Positions 44,647 to 53,394 of a stretch of 64,000 nucleotides of DNA are shown piece by piece (position 1 is the stretch's first letter; each line of letters opens with the position of its first letter). The stretch comes from Aquidulcibacter sp. (lineage in GTDB: Bacteria; Pseudomonadota; Alphaproteobacteria; Caulobacterales; Aquidulcibacteraceae). Both the position numbers and the translations under genes were made by a program. The stretch lies in NCBI RefSeq assembly GCF_020253525.1, contig NZ_JADCBK010000064.1, positions 1 through 64,000 of the forward strand, read 5' to 3'. The notes beneath the pieces are model-generated. The model ran no database searches, was not told the DNA's origin, and worked only from the letters and a program-made list of their open reading frames with translations.

Positions 44647-44853
44647 ATGACCTTAGAACCCCTCAATATCGCAATTTTCGTGGCTATGGCTGTTGTTTTG
44701 GCTGTCTTGGTTGCCGGCATCGCTAATCTGGCCATAACGGGTGACAAAGCTCGGTCACGGTCTAACCAGCTGATGCGTCTGCGAGTTGTGGTCCAGTTCA
44801 TCGCCGTCCTTCTTTTGATGCTTGGCTTTTGGCTCAAAACGCGCGCGGGATGA
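44647..44853 (+). CDS. HIG1-domain twin-transmembrane protein
   Basis: The 68-residue protein has two membrane helices (IAIFVAMAVVLAVLVAGI and VVVQFIAVLLLMLGFWL) joined by GDKARSRSNQLMRLR, the conserved loop of the HIG1/Rcf1 family. In mitochondria this family supports respiratory supercomplexes and cytochrome oxidase; in alphaproteobacteria it is common but little studied. Its stop overlaps the start of the SDR gene (ATGA). Confidence 0.82.
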   Translation: MTLEPLNIAIFVAMAVVLAVLVAGIANLAITGDKARSRSNQLMRLRVVVQFIAVLLLMLGFWLKTRAG

Positions 44854-45521
44854 CGAAAAAAAACTTTCCCGGCAAAGTCGCCTTAGTCACAGGTGGGGGT
44901 GGCCGGTTCGGCCGTGTCCTTTGCCAAGCCTTGGCACAACGGGGCTGTTCGCTGGTGGTCGGTGATTGTGACCTTTCAGCCGCGCGAGAAACGGCAGCTC
45001 AAACTCAAGGATTGGCCTTAGGTCTGGATGTTCGCGACCCGCCTATGTGGCTCAATGCACTAACTTCAGCCCGCGACTTGTTTGGATCGGTCGATTTTAT
45101 CTTTCATTGTGCACAGCATCATGGAGAGGGCAACAGCGCCGAGGATTTTACCCAAGTGTGGGCCACTCAAATCACCGCTTTAGAGATCGCACAGCGGGCT
45201 TATTCGGCCGATTTCGCAAAAACAGGGGGAAGTCACATTATCTTTGTTTCTGCGGCAGCTTGGATCCCGGATGGAGCGCGACCCTTATGGTCGGCAGCAG
45301 AAGCCGCAAAGCGGCATTGGCATAAGGCCAATCAGCAGTCGCCAACTCGGGTCCCAAGCACACTAATTGCTTATGATGTCCCACCCCGTACCAACGGCAA
45401 AACACCAAATGATGAGATTGCTGCGGCAACGCTCTGGGCCTTAGCCCGTGGCACGCGCGACGCATTTGTCCCAGGTGGGTTTGGAGTGAGAGGCTTTTGC
45501 CGTAAGGCGGCTAGCGACTAA
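44850..45521 (+). CDS. Short-chain dehydrogenase/reductase homologue lacking the catalytic Tyr/Lys
   Basis: The Rossmann motif is intact (VALVTGGGGRFGRVL) and the Ser region is present (HIIFVSAAAW). However, the expected YxxxK reads WSAAEAAKRH, that is Trp and Glu in place of Tyr and Lys. The acid position after beta-2 reads GDCDLS, suggesting NAD preference if nucleotide is bound. The protein is therefore probably not a classical oxidoreductase and may be a regulatory or structural SDR. It is translationally coupled to the HIG1-type gene. The start MTKKNFPGK is chosen over the track TTG. Confidence 0.8.
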   Translation: MTKKNFPGKVALVTGGGGRFGRVLCQALAQRGCSLVVGDCDLSAARETAAQTQGLALGLDVRDPPMWLNALTSARDLFGSVDFIFHCAQHHGEGNSAEDFTQVWATQITALEIAQRAYSADFAKTGGSHIIFVSAAAWIPDGARPLWSAAEAAKRHWHKANQQSPTRVPSTLIAYDVPPRTNGKTPNDEIAAATLWALARGTRDAFVPGGFGVRGFCRKAASD

Positions 45522-45522
45522 G

Positions 45523-45960
45523 TTAAGCCGGCATCCCGGGGCAGCGCAAATATTTCTCTGGCATCGCGCCATCCCAAGAAATACTGGCGGTTTCGTCACT
45601 TATCTTCTCAATAATCAAGCTAAATGACACCCCAACACCATTTTGGCCTCTGACTTCAAAGCCTTTTTCTGTTGGTTCCACCGCCAAAATCTTATGGCGC
45701 TCTATGCCGGATGGTCTGATACTGTCTAGCCAAAGACCAGACTCTTCATCCATGAGAACATAGCCCTGATTCATCCGTTGAGGATTGCAGGCAATTGGCC
45801 CCGCATCGGCGGGTTGGCCCATAAAGGCAGCATTTGTATCTTTACCGGCGAACAGAAAGTCGCGGTCGGCAGCAGAGATTTTTCCAAGTGGGTCGCCTGG
45901 CGCGCAGGCACTTATGAATAGACCCACCGCCAAGAAACCTGTGATCAGAGTATAGCGCAT
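45523..45960 (-). CDS. Putative lipoprotein of unknown function
   Basis: The signal peptide ends in lipobox FISAC (Cys near residue 19). The mature part of about 125 residues is compact, with two Cys (IACNPQ and LRCPG) that could form a disulfide and no known motif. It is convergent with the SDR gene; the coding ends are one base apart. Family not recognised. Confidence 0.7.
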   Translation of the reverse strand: MRYTLITGFLAVGLFISACAPGDPLGKISAADRDFLFAGKDTNAAFMGQPADAGPIACNPQRMNQGYVLMDEESGLWLDSIRPSGIERHKILAVEPTEKGFEVRGQNGVGVSFSLIIEKISDETASISWDGAMPEKYLRCPGMPA

Positions 45961-46032
45961 CGCCAGACCCCCTTATCGAATGCGTTGGGTACCATCCCAT
46001 CGCGGTGTAAGTGGATCATAGAGCGGTTAATC

Positions 46033-47328
46033 TTATGTGTTCATACTCTGGAAAAAGTCGTCGTTGTTTTTGGTCTGCTTGAGTTTATCCAGCAAGAATT
46101 CCATCGCATCCATGGTACCCATGGGGTTCAGGATGCGGCGAAGCATGTACATTTTTGGCAGATGTTCTTTAGGAACCAAAAGCTCTTCTTTCCGGGTACC
46201 CGACTTGATGATGTCGATGGCTGGGAAGACGCGCTTATCAGAGACTTTACGGTCGAGAATGATTTCAGAGTTACCCGTACCTTTGAACTCTTCGAAGATG
46301 ACTTCGTCCATCCGCGAGCCAGTTTCGATCAGCGCAGTGGCGATGATGGTCAGCGAACCACCTTCTTCCAGATTACGCGCCGCACCAAAGAAACGTTTTG
46401 GACGTTGTAGGGCATTTGCATCGACACCGCCGGTCAAAACCTTGCCGGAAGATGGTACTACCGTGTTGTAGGCGCGGCCCAGACGCGTAATCGAGTCCAG
46501 CAAGATCACGACATCGCGACCATGTTCGGCCAAGCGCTTTGCCTTTTCGATAACCATTTCAGCAACTTGCACGTGGCGCGTCGCGGGCTCGTCGAAGGTA
46601 GAGGATACCACTTCGCCTTTCACTGAGCGCTTCATATCCGTCACTTCTTCAGGACGTTCGTCGATCAATAGCACGATCAAATAGACTTCTGGATGGTTGA
46701 TCTCGATCGACTTGGCAACGTTTTGCAGAATGACCGTTTTACCGGTGCGGGGTGGAGCCACAATCAAGGCACGCTGGCCTTTACCGATAGGGGCTACGAT
46801 ATCAATCACGCGGCCAGTACGATCTTTCCGAGTGGGATCTTGGATTTCCAGATGTAGGCGTTCGTCTGGATAAAGAGGGGTTAAGTTATCGAAATTGACC
46901 TTGTGGCGGGCTTGCTCTGGGTCGGTGAAGTTGATCGTGTCCACTTTTGACAGAGCAAAGTAACGTTCGCCGTCCTTAGGTGCCTTTACGGGTCCTTCGA
47001 CGGTATCACCCGTCCGCAAACCGTGGCGCCGAATTTGTTGTGGCGAGACATAAATGTCATCTGGGCCGGACAGATAATTGGATTCTGGAGAACGCAAGAA
47101 GCCAAAGCCATCTGGCAAAACTTCCAACACACCGCCGCCGCCAATTTCTGAACCGCGTTCGGCTTGTGCCTTTAAAATAGCGAAAAGAAGATCCTGGGTG
47201 CGCAGATTGGATGCGCCATCAATTTCTAGGGATTCTGCCAGCACCACCAATTCAGTTGGGGTGCGGGTCTTTAATTCTTGTAGGGTGGACCGGCGAGGTG
47301 GGGCGTCGATCGACAATTCCTCTGACAT
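46033..47328 (-). CDS. rho: Transcription termination factor Rho
   Basis: Rho is a hexameric RNA helicase that terminates transcription. The N-terminal helical domain ([19 protein letters not shown]) is followed by the cold-shock-like RNA-binding domain ([21 protein letters not shown]). The RecA-like ATPase has Walker [10 protein letters not shown], Walker [17 protein letters not shown] and the Q/R-loops. The length of 431 is normal. A GAGG SD precedes the ATG. It is the last gene of the hemE-hemH-hemJ-rho series. Confidence 0.97.
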   Translation of the reverse strand: MSEELSIDAPPRRSTLQELKTRTPTELVVLAESLEIDGASNLRTQDLLFAILKAQAERGSEIGGGGVLEVLPDGFGFLRSPESNYLSGPDDIYVSPQQIRRHGLRTGDTVEGPVKAPKDGERYFALSKVDTINFTDPEQARHKVNFDNLTPLYPDERLHLEIQDPTRKDRTGRVIDIVAPIGKGQRALIVAPPRTGKTVILQNVAKSIEINHPEVYLIVLLIDERPEEVTDMKRSVKGEVVSSTFDEPATRHVQVAEMVIEKAKRLAEHGRDVVILLDSITRLGRAYNTVVPSSGKVLTGGVDANALQRPKRFFGAARNLEEGGSLTIIATALIETGSRMDEVIFEEFKGTGNSEIILDRKVSDKRVFPAIDIIKSGTRKEELLVPKEHLPKMYMLRRILNPMGTMDAMEFLLDKLKQTKNNDDFFQSMNT

Positions 47329-47466
47329 GTCAGGGCCTCAAAATATCTTTGGTGAAAGCCGTCTTTGCAAGGACTGCAGCGGCTGTAACGCGGTGCCAAA
47401 CCAGAAGAAGGTCTTAGCATCGGATGCTCACATGACGATTATCGCATGCGGGGTCAAGGTGTGTTG

Positions 47467-47922
47467 TCAAGAAAAAGGCTCAAGGACAACCATAAAGACA
47501 GCAACAATCATCAAAACAAAGGGCAACTCGTTCAAGAAACGGAAGGCCACATGGTTCAGCGGGCGCTCACCGCGCTCAAAAGCTTTGCGCCAACGCATAT
47601 ACAAATGATCAACAGCGGTAATGGTGGTCACCATGGCCAGTTTAATCTGCATCCATGGATGGGCCAACAAATCCCATCCGCCTCGCCCGACCAAAAGGGT
47701 AAGGCCCAAAATCCACACGACTATCATGGCCGGAACCATGATCCCGCGATGCAAACGGCGCTCCATAACAATCAATTGTTGATCTACTTCCCCGCCAAGT
47801 GGCGCCATAGAATGATAGACAAACAGACGCGGCAAATACATCAACCCGGCCATCCATGCGATCACCGCAATCAAATGAAGGGCTCGAAAGACCTCATAAT
47901 GACTAGCGATCCATTCACTCAT
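47467..47922 (-). CDS. hemJ: Protoporphyrinogen IX oxidase HemJ
   Basis: This is a small four-helix membrane protein that oxidises protoporphyrinogen IX to protoporphyrin IX. The family pattern FRALHLIAVIAWMAGLMYLPRLFVYH (conserved His residues) and a later LAHPWMQIKLAMV are clear. The start MSEWIASHYEVF (47922) overlaps the hemH stop (ATGA). The track start 14 codons upstream is inside hemH. Adjacent hemE and hemH support the haem role. Confidence 0.93.
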   Translation of the reverse strand: MSEWIASHYEVFRALHLIAVIAWMAGLMYLPRLFVYHSMAPLGGEVDQQLIVMERRLHRGIMVPAMIVVWILGLTLLVGRGGWDLLAHPWMQIKLAMVTTITAVDHLYMRWRKAFERGERPLNHVAFRFLNELPFVLMIVAVFMVVLEPFS

Positions 47923-48965
47923 GCCGCGCATCCACCAAATTCTGCCCGCGGGCAGGCGGGACACGCGACGATACAGCCTGTCGTTCGGGCTGCAAGGATT
48001 GGGTCTGGACCCTCAAGAAGATCGGTGGTTAGACGCGCCAACTCGTCGATGAATTTCGCCCGTGTCCCAAGCGCAGGTGCGCGCAAGTAAAGGGGTACAC
48101 CAACTTCATGGGCCACTTCATAATACTCTTCGTCTAATTCAACCAAAGTCTCAATATGCTCTGAGACAAAGGCAATTGGGACAACGATCACCGCTATTTT
48201 GTCGGCACCGGCGCGCTCAATTTCAGTCTCAGTCGCCGGACCAATCCACTTCACCGGCCCGACGCGCGACTGATAACAAATGGCATGCTCAAAACTGTCC
48301 GGGAGACGAGGCCGAAGGGCAGCCACAGTCTCTTCAACCTGCTTTTGATACGGGTCACCATCGAGGATGATCTTTTCTGGCAGGCCATGTGCGGACCATA
48401 GGACACGCACACGTTCGGGCGAGCCACCAGCCCTCCAGGTTTCCATAACCGCTTCAGCATGCGCTTCAATAAAGCCCGGAGCGTCTGGATAACAGCAAAT
48501 CAGCTTGGCTGGACCCCCGCCTGCCTTTTTCCAAGCTTGAAGGGACGAATCCGTCGTGGTCGTCGAAAACTGAGGATAGAGCGGCAGCAACACGGTTTCG
48601 TCTGGATTAAACGCGCGCACCTGCGCAACCGCATCTTTCACAAACGGCTTCCAATAACGCATGGCCAAGAAGGTTTTGACTTCCGCATTTTCATAGCCTG
48701 GACGCGCCTTAACGGCTTTTTCTAGCGCCTCCGCCTGAGCTAAAGTCTCAGGCACCAATGGCGAGCCACCACCCATCTTTGCATAATTGGCCCGTGCGGA
48801 TTTTGCCCGCAGCGTCGAGATCAGTCGTGCCAACATCCAGCGAACAGGGCCTGGAACGCGAATGATAGCTGGATCAGAAAACAAATTCTTCAAAAAAGGG
48901 CGCACTGAGTCCGGCCCATCCGGGCCCCCTAGATTGAAGAGCACAATCGCTATTTTTTGTCCCAT
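47919..48965 (-). CDS. hemH: Ferrochelatase with C-terminal cysteine cluster
   Basis: HemH inserts Fe(II) into protoporphyrin IX. The active-site His is in WSAHGLPEK and the Glu in SEHIETLVELD. The C-terminus carries four Cys in TTGCIVACPACPRAEFGGCAA. Caulobacter ferrochelatase is known to hold a [2Fe-2S] cluster, so a cluster here is plausible. MGQKIAIVLFNLGGPDGP (48965) is the correct start; the track begins 13 codons earlier. It is in the operon between hemE and hemJ. Confidence 0.95.
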   Translation of the reverse strand: MGQKIAIVLFNLGGPDGPDSVRPFLKNLFSDPAIIRVPGPVRWMLARLISTLRAKSARANYAKMGGGSPLVPETLAQAEALEKAVKARPGYENAEVKTFLAMRYWKPFVKDAVAQVRAFNPDETVLLPLYPQFSTTTTDSSLQAWKKAGGGPAKLICCYPDAPGFIEAHAEAVMETWRAGGSPERVRVLWSAHGLPEKIILDGDPYQKQVEETVAALRPRLPDSFEHAICYQSRVGPVKWIGPATETEIERAGADKIAVIVVPIAFVSEHIETLVELDEEYYEVAHEVGVPLYLRAPALGTRAKFIDELARLTTDLLEGPDPILAARTTGCIVACPACPRAEFGGCAA

Positions 48966-49016
48966 AGACCTATCAATTACCTTTTTTGGCCAGCGGTAGT
49001 CCAACTTAGCCGGTAT

Positions 49017-50063
49017 TTAGGCCAAACCTTTTACGCGGCGCATAACATATTCGACATTTGGGATCGGCGTTGCAGGAACCACACCATGTCCAAGGTTGAA
49101 GATATGTAGTCCCGTAGCCGCCGCGGCAAGAATGGCATCCACAGCCTGTTCAAGCGCCGCGCCACCGGCCATTAACGCCATCGGATCAAGATTGCCTTGT
49201 AAACAAACCTTTGGCCCCAATGCAGACCGGGCTGCACCCAAATCAGCTGCAATATCAAGTCCTACACCTTGGACGCCTGTCTCTTGCTGAAATTGGCCAA
49301 CGCGGTGGCCAGCCCCACGAGGAAAACCGATAATCGGAACTTCCGGATATACAGCGCGAACCACATCCACCGCGCGCTTTATTGGTTTGGTTACCAAACG
49401 AGCGAACAAGTGTCCGGGAATATCCTCGGCCCAAGATTCAAAAATCTGTAGCGCATTCGCCCCAGCCTTTATTTGGGCAATGAGATGTTGGCCAACGGCG
49501 TCTGCCAAAATTGCCAAAAGATCATCCACTAATTCGGGGTTCTGATAGGCAAAAGCCCGAGCAAGGTCACGTTCGCCCCCACGCCCCTGGATCATATAGG
49601 TTGCCAAGGTCCAAGGTGCGCCGGCAAAGCCTATTAACGCCCTGTCTGCATCCATCGCAGCCCGAACTCGTTCCAAAGCCTCATAGACGGGTGCCAAGCG
49701 CGTTTCCAAACGCGACATATCAAGTTTCGCAATATCTGCCGCGCCTTCAAGGGGTGTTAAAAGAGGCCCCTCGCCCTCTGCGAAACGCACATCCCGACCC
49801 AAAGCATGTGGGACCACCAAAATATCGGAAAAAATGATGGCTGCATCGACTGGATAACGACGAACAGGTTGCAATGTCGCTTCAGCAGCCGCTGCGGGCG
49901 CATAACAAAAATCAAGGAAGCTTTTATTCTTTGCGCGAAGTTCTCGATATTCTGGCAAATGACGGCCAGCTTGGCGCATGAGCCAGATCGGGGGATGGGC
50001 TTGCTGCTCACCTAGGAGGGTGCGAACCAACGCGCTATTTTGTCCCTTTGCTCCCTCACCCAT
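49017..50063 (-). CDS. hemE: Uroporphyrinogen decarboxylase
   Basis: HemE decarboxylates uroporphyrinogen III to coproporphyrinogen III. Motifs are IWLMRQAGRHLPEYRELR (N-terminal Arg/Gln loop), AAIIFSDILVVPHALG with the catalytic Asp, and GFAGAPWTLATYMIQG. The length of 348 is normal. It is transcribed leftward away from the origin candidate; in Caulobacter hemE flanks the origin in the same way, with promoters inside it. Confidence 0.97.
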   Translation of the reverse strand: MGEGAKGQNSALVRTLLGEQQAHPPIWLMRQAGRHLPEYRELRAKNKSFLDFCYAPAAAAEATLQPVRRYPVDAAIIFSDILVVPHALGRDVRFAEGEGPLLTPLEGAADIAKLDMSRLETRLAPVYEALERVRAAMDADRALIGFAGAPWTLATYMIQGRGGERDLARAFAYQNPELVDDLLAILADAVGQHLIAQIKAGANALQIFESWAEDIPGHLFARLVTKPIKRAVDVVRAVYPEVPIIGFPRGAGHRVGQFQQETGVQGVGLDIAADLGAARSALGPKVCLQGNLDPMALMAGGAALEQAVDAILAAAATGLHIFNLGHGVVPATPIPNVEYVMRRVKGLA

Positions 50064-50453
50064 CGCGAGCTCCCCTTCCCTTATAAGATTTAGATTCTTG
50101 AATCAGTAGACAGTAGTGCGGTGGATAGACTGATCCTTGCAAGTCACCTGCATGACCTAACGGGATTTCTCAAGCGGTTTATCAGCTTTTGCCCCGGTTT
50201 TCTCCACAGGGTGGAGAGGTCGAAAAGCTCTGAAAATCATGCGATTGCTTGCAGGATCGGGCAATAGTTACCCCCAATGGGGATGCTAATTTCAACATCT
50301 TACCAGCCCTGTGGATGTTCGAGAAAAGTTCCGCGTGGCTTTTTCTCCGGTAATACACAAGCGACGATTTGTCTCACATATTCATACAAAATTAACCGCG
50401 TTTCTTAGAGATTCATTAAGCCCTTTTAACAAGTTATTAACAGCCCTACCGGG
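50064..50453. other. oriC: Candidate chromosomal replication origin (Cori-like)
   Basis: The segment separates divergent hemE and the RP001/ppsR homologue, exactly the Caulobacter Cori setting, and dnaQ-coaE-aroE-maf synteny continues on the right. DnaA-like nonamers are visible. TTCTCCACA at 50200-50208 (8/9 to TTATCCACA) is inverted against GTGGAGAGG at 50211-50219. On the minus strand are CTATCCACC (50120-50128) and ACATCCACA (50310-50318). TAATACACA lies at 50351-50359, and TGATCCTTG at 50131-50139 is close to the Caulobacter G-box TGATCCACA. An IHF-like AATCATGCGATTG lies at 50235-50247. From about 50380 to 50440 the DNA is very AT-rich, a candidate unwinding element, and it holds a perfect CtrA box. 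No ORF fits the gap. Confidence 0.82.
50426..50440. promoter_or_regulatory. Perfect CtrA box in the origin candidate
   Basis: TTAA-CAAGTTA-TTAA followed by C matches the full CtrA recognition site TTAA-N7-TTAAC. Another TTAA lies ten bases upstream (50416-50419) with N6 spacing. In Caulobacter CtrA binds several such sites in Cori and represses replication in swarmer cells. This site could also affect transcription of the RP001 homologue. Confidence 0.75.
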
Positions 50454-50537
50454 ATGGCCTGGGCAGACGCCAAGAAGTTTGACCCGATCATGTATGAAAA
50501 CCTTGATCCGGACTGCGTCGTCAGCCACACCTTCCAC

Positions 50538-51359
50538 ATGCGCATTTCCACATTTCTAAATGTCCATTTGGTGTCTGACTCGACCGGCGAGACGCTGAAT
50601 GCCGTATTACGGGCAGTTGCACCTTTGTTTGAAGGTGTGACGCCGCTAGAGCATTCCTATTATCTGGTGCGCTCCCGTCGCCAATTGGACCGCGTCTTGG
50701 CAGAAATCGAATCCTTTCCAGGGGTAGTTCTTTTCACCATCGCGGCACACGATTTACGTGATGTGTTGGTAGACCATTGCAAGCGTTTAGGCATCCCGGC
50801 ACTACCACTTTTGGACCAAGTTCTCACCATGTGGGAACATCATTTGAAAATGCGGGCCGGCGAAAAGACCGGGTCTAAACAGGCGCTTGATGAAAATTAC
50901 TTCCGCCGGATTGATGCACTCAATTACACAATGGCCCATGATGACGGCCAAATGGTACATGAATTCAATCAGGCTGAAGTCGTTTTGGTTGGCGTAAGCC
51001 GTACGTCGAAAACCCCAACTTCCATTTATTTGGCCAACCGCGGTATTCGCACCGGGAATTTTCCACTGGTGCCAAAAGCGCCAATTCCGCAAGCCTTGTT
51101 AGAGCTAACCAAGCCTTTAGTAGTAGGACTTCGGGTTTCACCCGACCGATTGATTGCGATACGGCGAAATCGACTTTTGTCTCTCAATGCGGATGCGACG
51201 AGCGAATATGTTGATGAAGATGCTGTTCGTGAGGAGATAACAGATGCTAACCGTCTGTTTGAACGTCAGAATTGGCCGGTTATCGACGTAACGCGCCGAT
51301 CTATTGAGGAAACCTCTGCCGCGATCTTAAACCTGCTTGCCGAGCGCAATGCGAGATAA
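50538..51359 (+). CDS. Pyruvate, phosphate dikinase regulatory protein family (RP001/DUF299 kinase-pyrophosphorylase)
   Basis: LVSDSTGETLNAVLRA near the N-terminus and the P-loop-like GVSRTSKTPTSIYLANRG are hallmarks of the DUF299 family. This family contains bifunctional kinases/pyrophosphorylases acting on PPDK or PEP synthase. The homologue (RP001/CC_0001) marks the right side of the origin in Caulobacter and Rickettsia. The ORF can begin at 50454, 50490 or 50538 with no clear SD. MRISTFLNVHLVSDSTG (50538, 273 aa) matches the family length. Confidence 0.88.
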   Translation: MRISTFLNVHLVSDSTGETLNAVLRAVAPLFEGVTPLEHSYYLVRSRRQLDRVLAEIESFPGVVLFTIAAHDLRDVLVDHCKRLGIPALPLLDQVLTMWEHHLKMRAGEKTGSKQALDENYFRRIDALNYTMAHDDGQMVHEFNQAEVVLVGVSRTSKTPTSIYLANRGIRTGNFPLVPKAPIPQALLELTKPLVVGLRVSPDRLIAIRRNRLLSLNADATSEYVDEDAVREEITDANRLFERQNWPVIDVTRRSIEETSAAILNLLAERNAR

Positions 51360-51361
51360 TC

Positions 51362-51949
51362 ATGCTGACGCTTGCTTCTACCAGTGCCATTCGAAAACAT
51401 ATCCTTTCTCAAGCTGGTGTTGAGTTTGAGGCGGTTGGATCTGGGGTTGATGAAGATGCCGTCAAAGAGGCCATGCGTGCTGAAGGCGCTAGCCCACGAA
51501 ATCAGGCCGACAAATTAGCTGAGCTCAAAGCCGTTAAAGTCTCACAAAAGCGGAGCGGGTTCGTACTTGGATGTGACCAGATTCTAGCGTTTGAAGGCCG
51601 TTCCTTTGATAAGGCTGAGACTTTAGAAGAAGCTTTTCAGCGTCTGTCTGTATTGCGCGGCAAGACCCATAGTTTAGAATGTGCGGCCGTAATCGCTAAA
51701 GACGGTCAGGTCATTTGGCGCTTGGTCACCAGCCCCAAACTAACTATGCGGGTATTCTCCGATGCTTTTTTGCGCGATTATCTAAAGGCCTATGGGGATG
51801 CGGCCCTCTCAAGTGTTGGCTGTTACCAATTTGAAGGCCCAGGCGCGCAATTGTTTGACCGTGTTGAGGGCGACTTTTTCTCGATTCTAGGTCTGCCATT
51901 GTTAGAAGTTTTGGCCTTTTTGCGTCTTCATGGGGAACTCCCGACATGA
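51362..51949 (+). CDS. maf: Maf-like nucleotide pyrophosphatase
   Basis: The Maf/Ham1-type housecleaning NTP pyrophosphatase has LASTSAIRKHILSQAGVEFEAV at the N-terminus, NQADKLAELKA and the catalytic Asp region FVLGCDQIL. Orthologues remove non-canonical or methylated nucleotides. It overlaps aroE by four bases. The 195-residue length is typical. Confidence 0.92.
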   Translation: MLTLASTSAIRKHILSQAGVEFEAVGSGVDEDAVKEAMRAEGASPRNQADKLAELKAVKVSQKRSGFVLGCDQILAFEGRSFDKAETLEEAFQRLSVLRGKTHSLECAAVIAKDGQVIWRLVTSPKLTMRVFSDAFLRDYLKAYGDAALSSVGCYQFEGPGAQLFDRVEGDFFSILGLPLLEVLAFLRLHGELPT

Positions 51950-52797
51950 GGATAACAGGATCGACAGAGCTTTATGCCGTCTTGGGCAATCCCGTACGCC
52001 ATTCCATGTCGCCTATTCTACAGAATTCATGGATTCAAGCCCATGGGTTCAACGCTCTGTATGTGGCTTTACCGGTAGAGCCGGAAAACTTTGAAACAGC
52101 ATTGCAGGGCCTAGCCGCTAGCGATGTCTGTGGACTGAATATTACGACCCCATTTAAAGAACGTGCGGCAGCTGCAGCGTTACAGCAGTCAGACCGAGTG
52201 AGGTTGGTCGGTGCAGCTAATTGTTTGACTTTGGACCGCGCAGGCCGTGGTTATGATGCCAATAATACTGATGGCGACGGATTGGTCGCGGACCTAGATA
52301 GCCGTGCAGCACATTGGCGCAGTCTGGAAGGCCATATTGTTGTGTTGGGTGCAGGAGGTGCAGCCAGATCTATCCTTGCTGCCTTGTCTGCCCATAGCGA
52401 TAAAGGAATTTGCGTGATTAATCGCGATCAAGCACGGGCGCAGAAAATCGCAGATCAGCTAAATCCACAACAAATTCGTGTTGGAACGTGGCAGGATCTC
52501 TCGCAGCATTTGGCCAATGCCAGCCTTGTCATCAACGCTACCAGTCAAGGCCTCAATAACCACTCGCCCTTTTCGCCGGATTTTTCGCCGACCCATCCTG
52601 ACGCGATTATCTATGACACCATCTATTCACCTCGGATGACCGCATATCTAGAGAGCGCGAAAAGTTATAAACGTCGTTATCTTGATGGCCTTGGTATGTT
52701 GGCCGGGCAAGGGGCCTTGGCGTTTCAGCATTGGTTTGGCGTTCTACCTAATCTGCAAGATGGTCTGAACACGTTGGAGAAGGCGCTTACTGCATGA
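51946..52797 (+). CDS. aroE: Shikimate dehydrogenase
   Basis: AroE reduces 3-dehydroshikimate with NADPH in aromatic amino-acid synthesis. The N-terminal substrate domain shows AVLGNPVRHSMSPILQN. The catalytic Lys is in NITTPFKE and the Asp in NNTDGDG. The nucleotide-binding loop is VVLGAGGAARSI, and the C-terminus reads DGLGMLAGQGALAFQHWFG. It is coupled to both maf and coaE by four-base overlaps. Confidence 0.95.
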   Translation: MRITGSTELYAVLGNPVRHSMSPILQNSWIQAHGFNALYVALPVEPENFETALQGLAASDVCGLNITTPFKERAAAAALQQSDRVRLVGAANCLTLDRAGRGYDANNTDGDGLVADLDSRAAHWRSLEGHIVVLGAGGAARSILAALSAHSDKGICVINRDQARAQKIADQLNPQQIRVGTWQDLSQHLANASLVINATSQGLNNHSPFSPDFSPTHPDAIIYDTIYSPRMTAYLESAKSYKRRYLDGLGMLAGQGALAFQHWFGVLPNLQDGLNTLEKALTA

Positions 52798-53393
52798 AGA
52801 TTGTGGCGCTGACCGGCTCAATCGGTATGGGGAAATCGACAACCTCGACCATGTTTCAAGATTTGGGCGTGCCTATTTGGGATGCGGATGCTGCCGTTCA
52901 CCGTCTCTATAGCCCGGGGGGTGCCGCAATTGCTCCGCTTCAGGCGCTAGTCCCCGAAGCGATTGGCCCTGAAGGTGTTGATCGAGGCGTTCTAACAGCT
53001 AGAATTTTACAAGACGCGACGCTTCTGAAACAAATTGAAGCCATCGTGCACCCCTTGGTCGGTAAGGACCGCGCGGACTTTTTGGCCGCTGCACGGGAAA
53101 AAGGGGCACCTTTAGTGATCGTCGATGTGCCGCTCTTGTTTGAAACCGGTGGTGAAGCTTATGTTCATGCGGTGATCGTCGTTTCTTGCCCGGCTGATAT
53201 CCAAAAGGCACGTGTTCTGGCCCGCCCCGGTATGACAGACGAGAAGTTTCAGGCGATTTTAGCCCGTCAGACCCCTGATGAAATAAAAAGAGCTAAGTCC
53301 GATTTTGTCATCGAGACCGGCTTAGGGCTTGACGCAGCTCGCGAACAAGTTGGGAAAGTTTACGCAGCTTTGATGGCGGCAGCGGAAGAATAA
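52794..53393 (+). CDS. coaE: Dephospho-CoA kinase
   Basis: CoaE performs the last step of coenzyme A synthesis. The P-loop is LTGSIGMGKSTTS; VPIWDADAAVHRLY and VIVDVPLLFETG are the usual substrate motifs. The length of 199 is normal. It is in the maf-aroE-coaE-dnaQ operon, one base before dnaQ. Confidence 0.95.
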   Translation: MKIVALTGSIGMGKSTTSTMFQDLGVPIWDADAAVHRLYSPGGAAIAPLQALVPEAIGPEGVDRGVLTARILQDATLLKQIEAIVHPLVGKDRADFLAAAREKGAPLVIVDVPLLFETGGEAYVHAVIVVSCPADIQKARVLARPGMTDEKFQAILARQTPDEIKRAKSDFVIETGLGLDAAREQVGKVYAALMAAAEE

Positions 53394-53394
53394 G

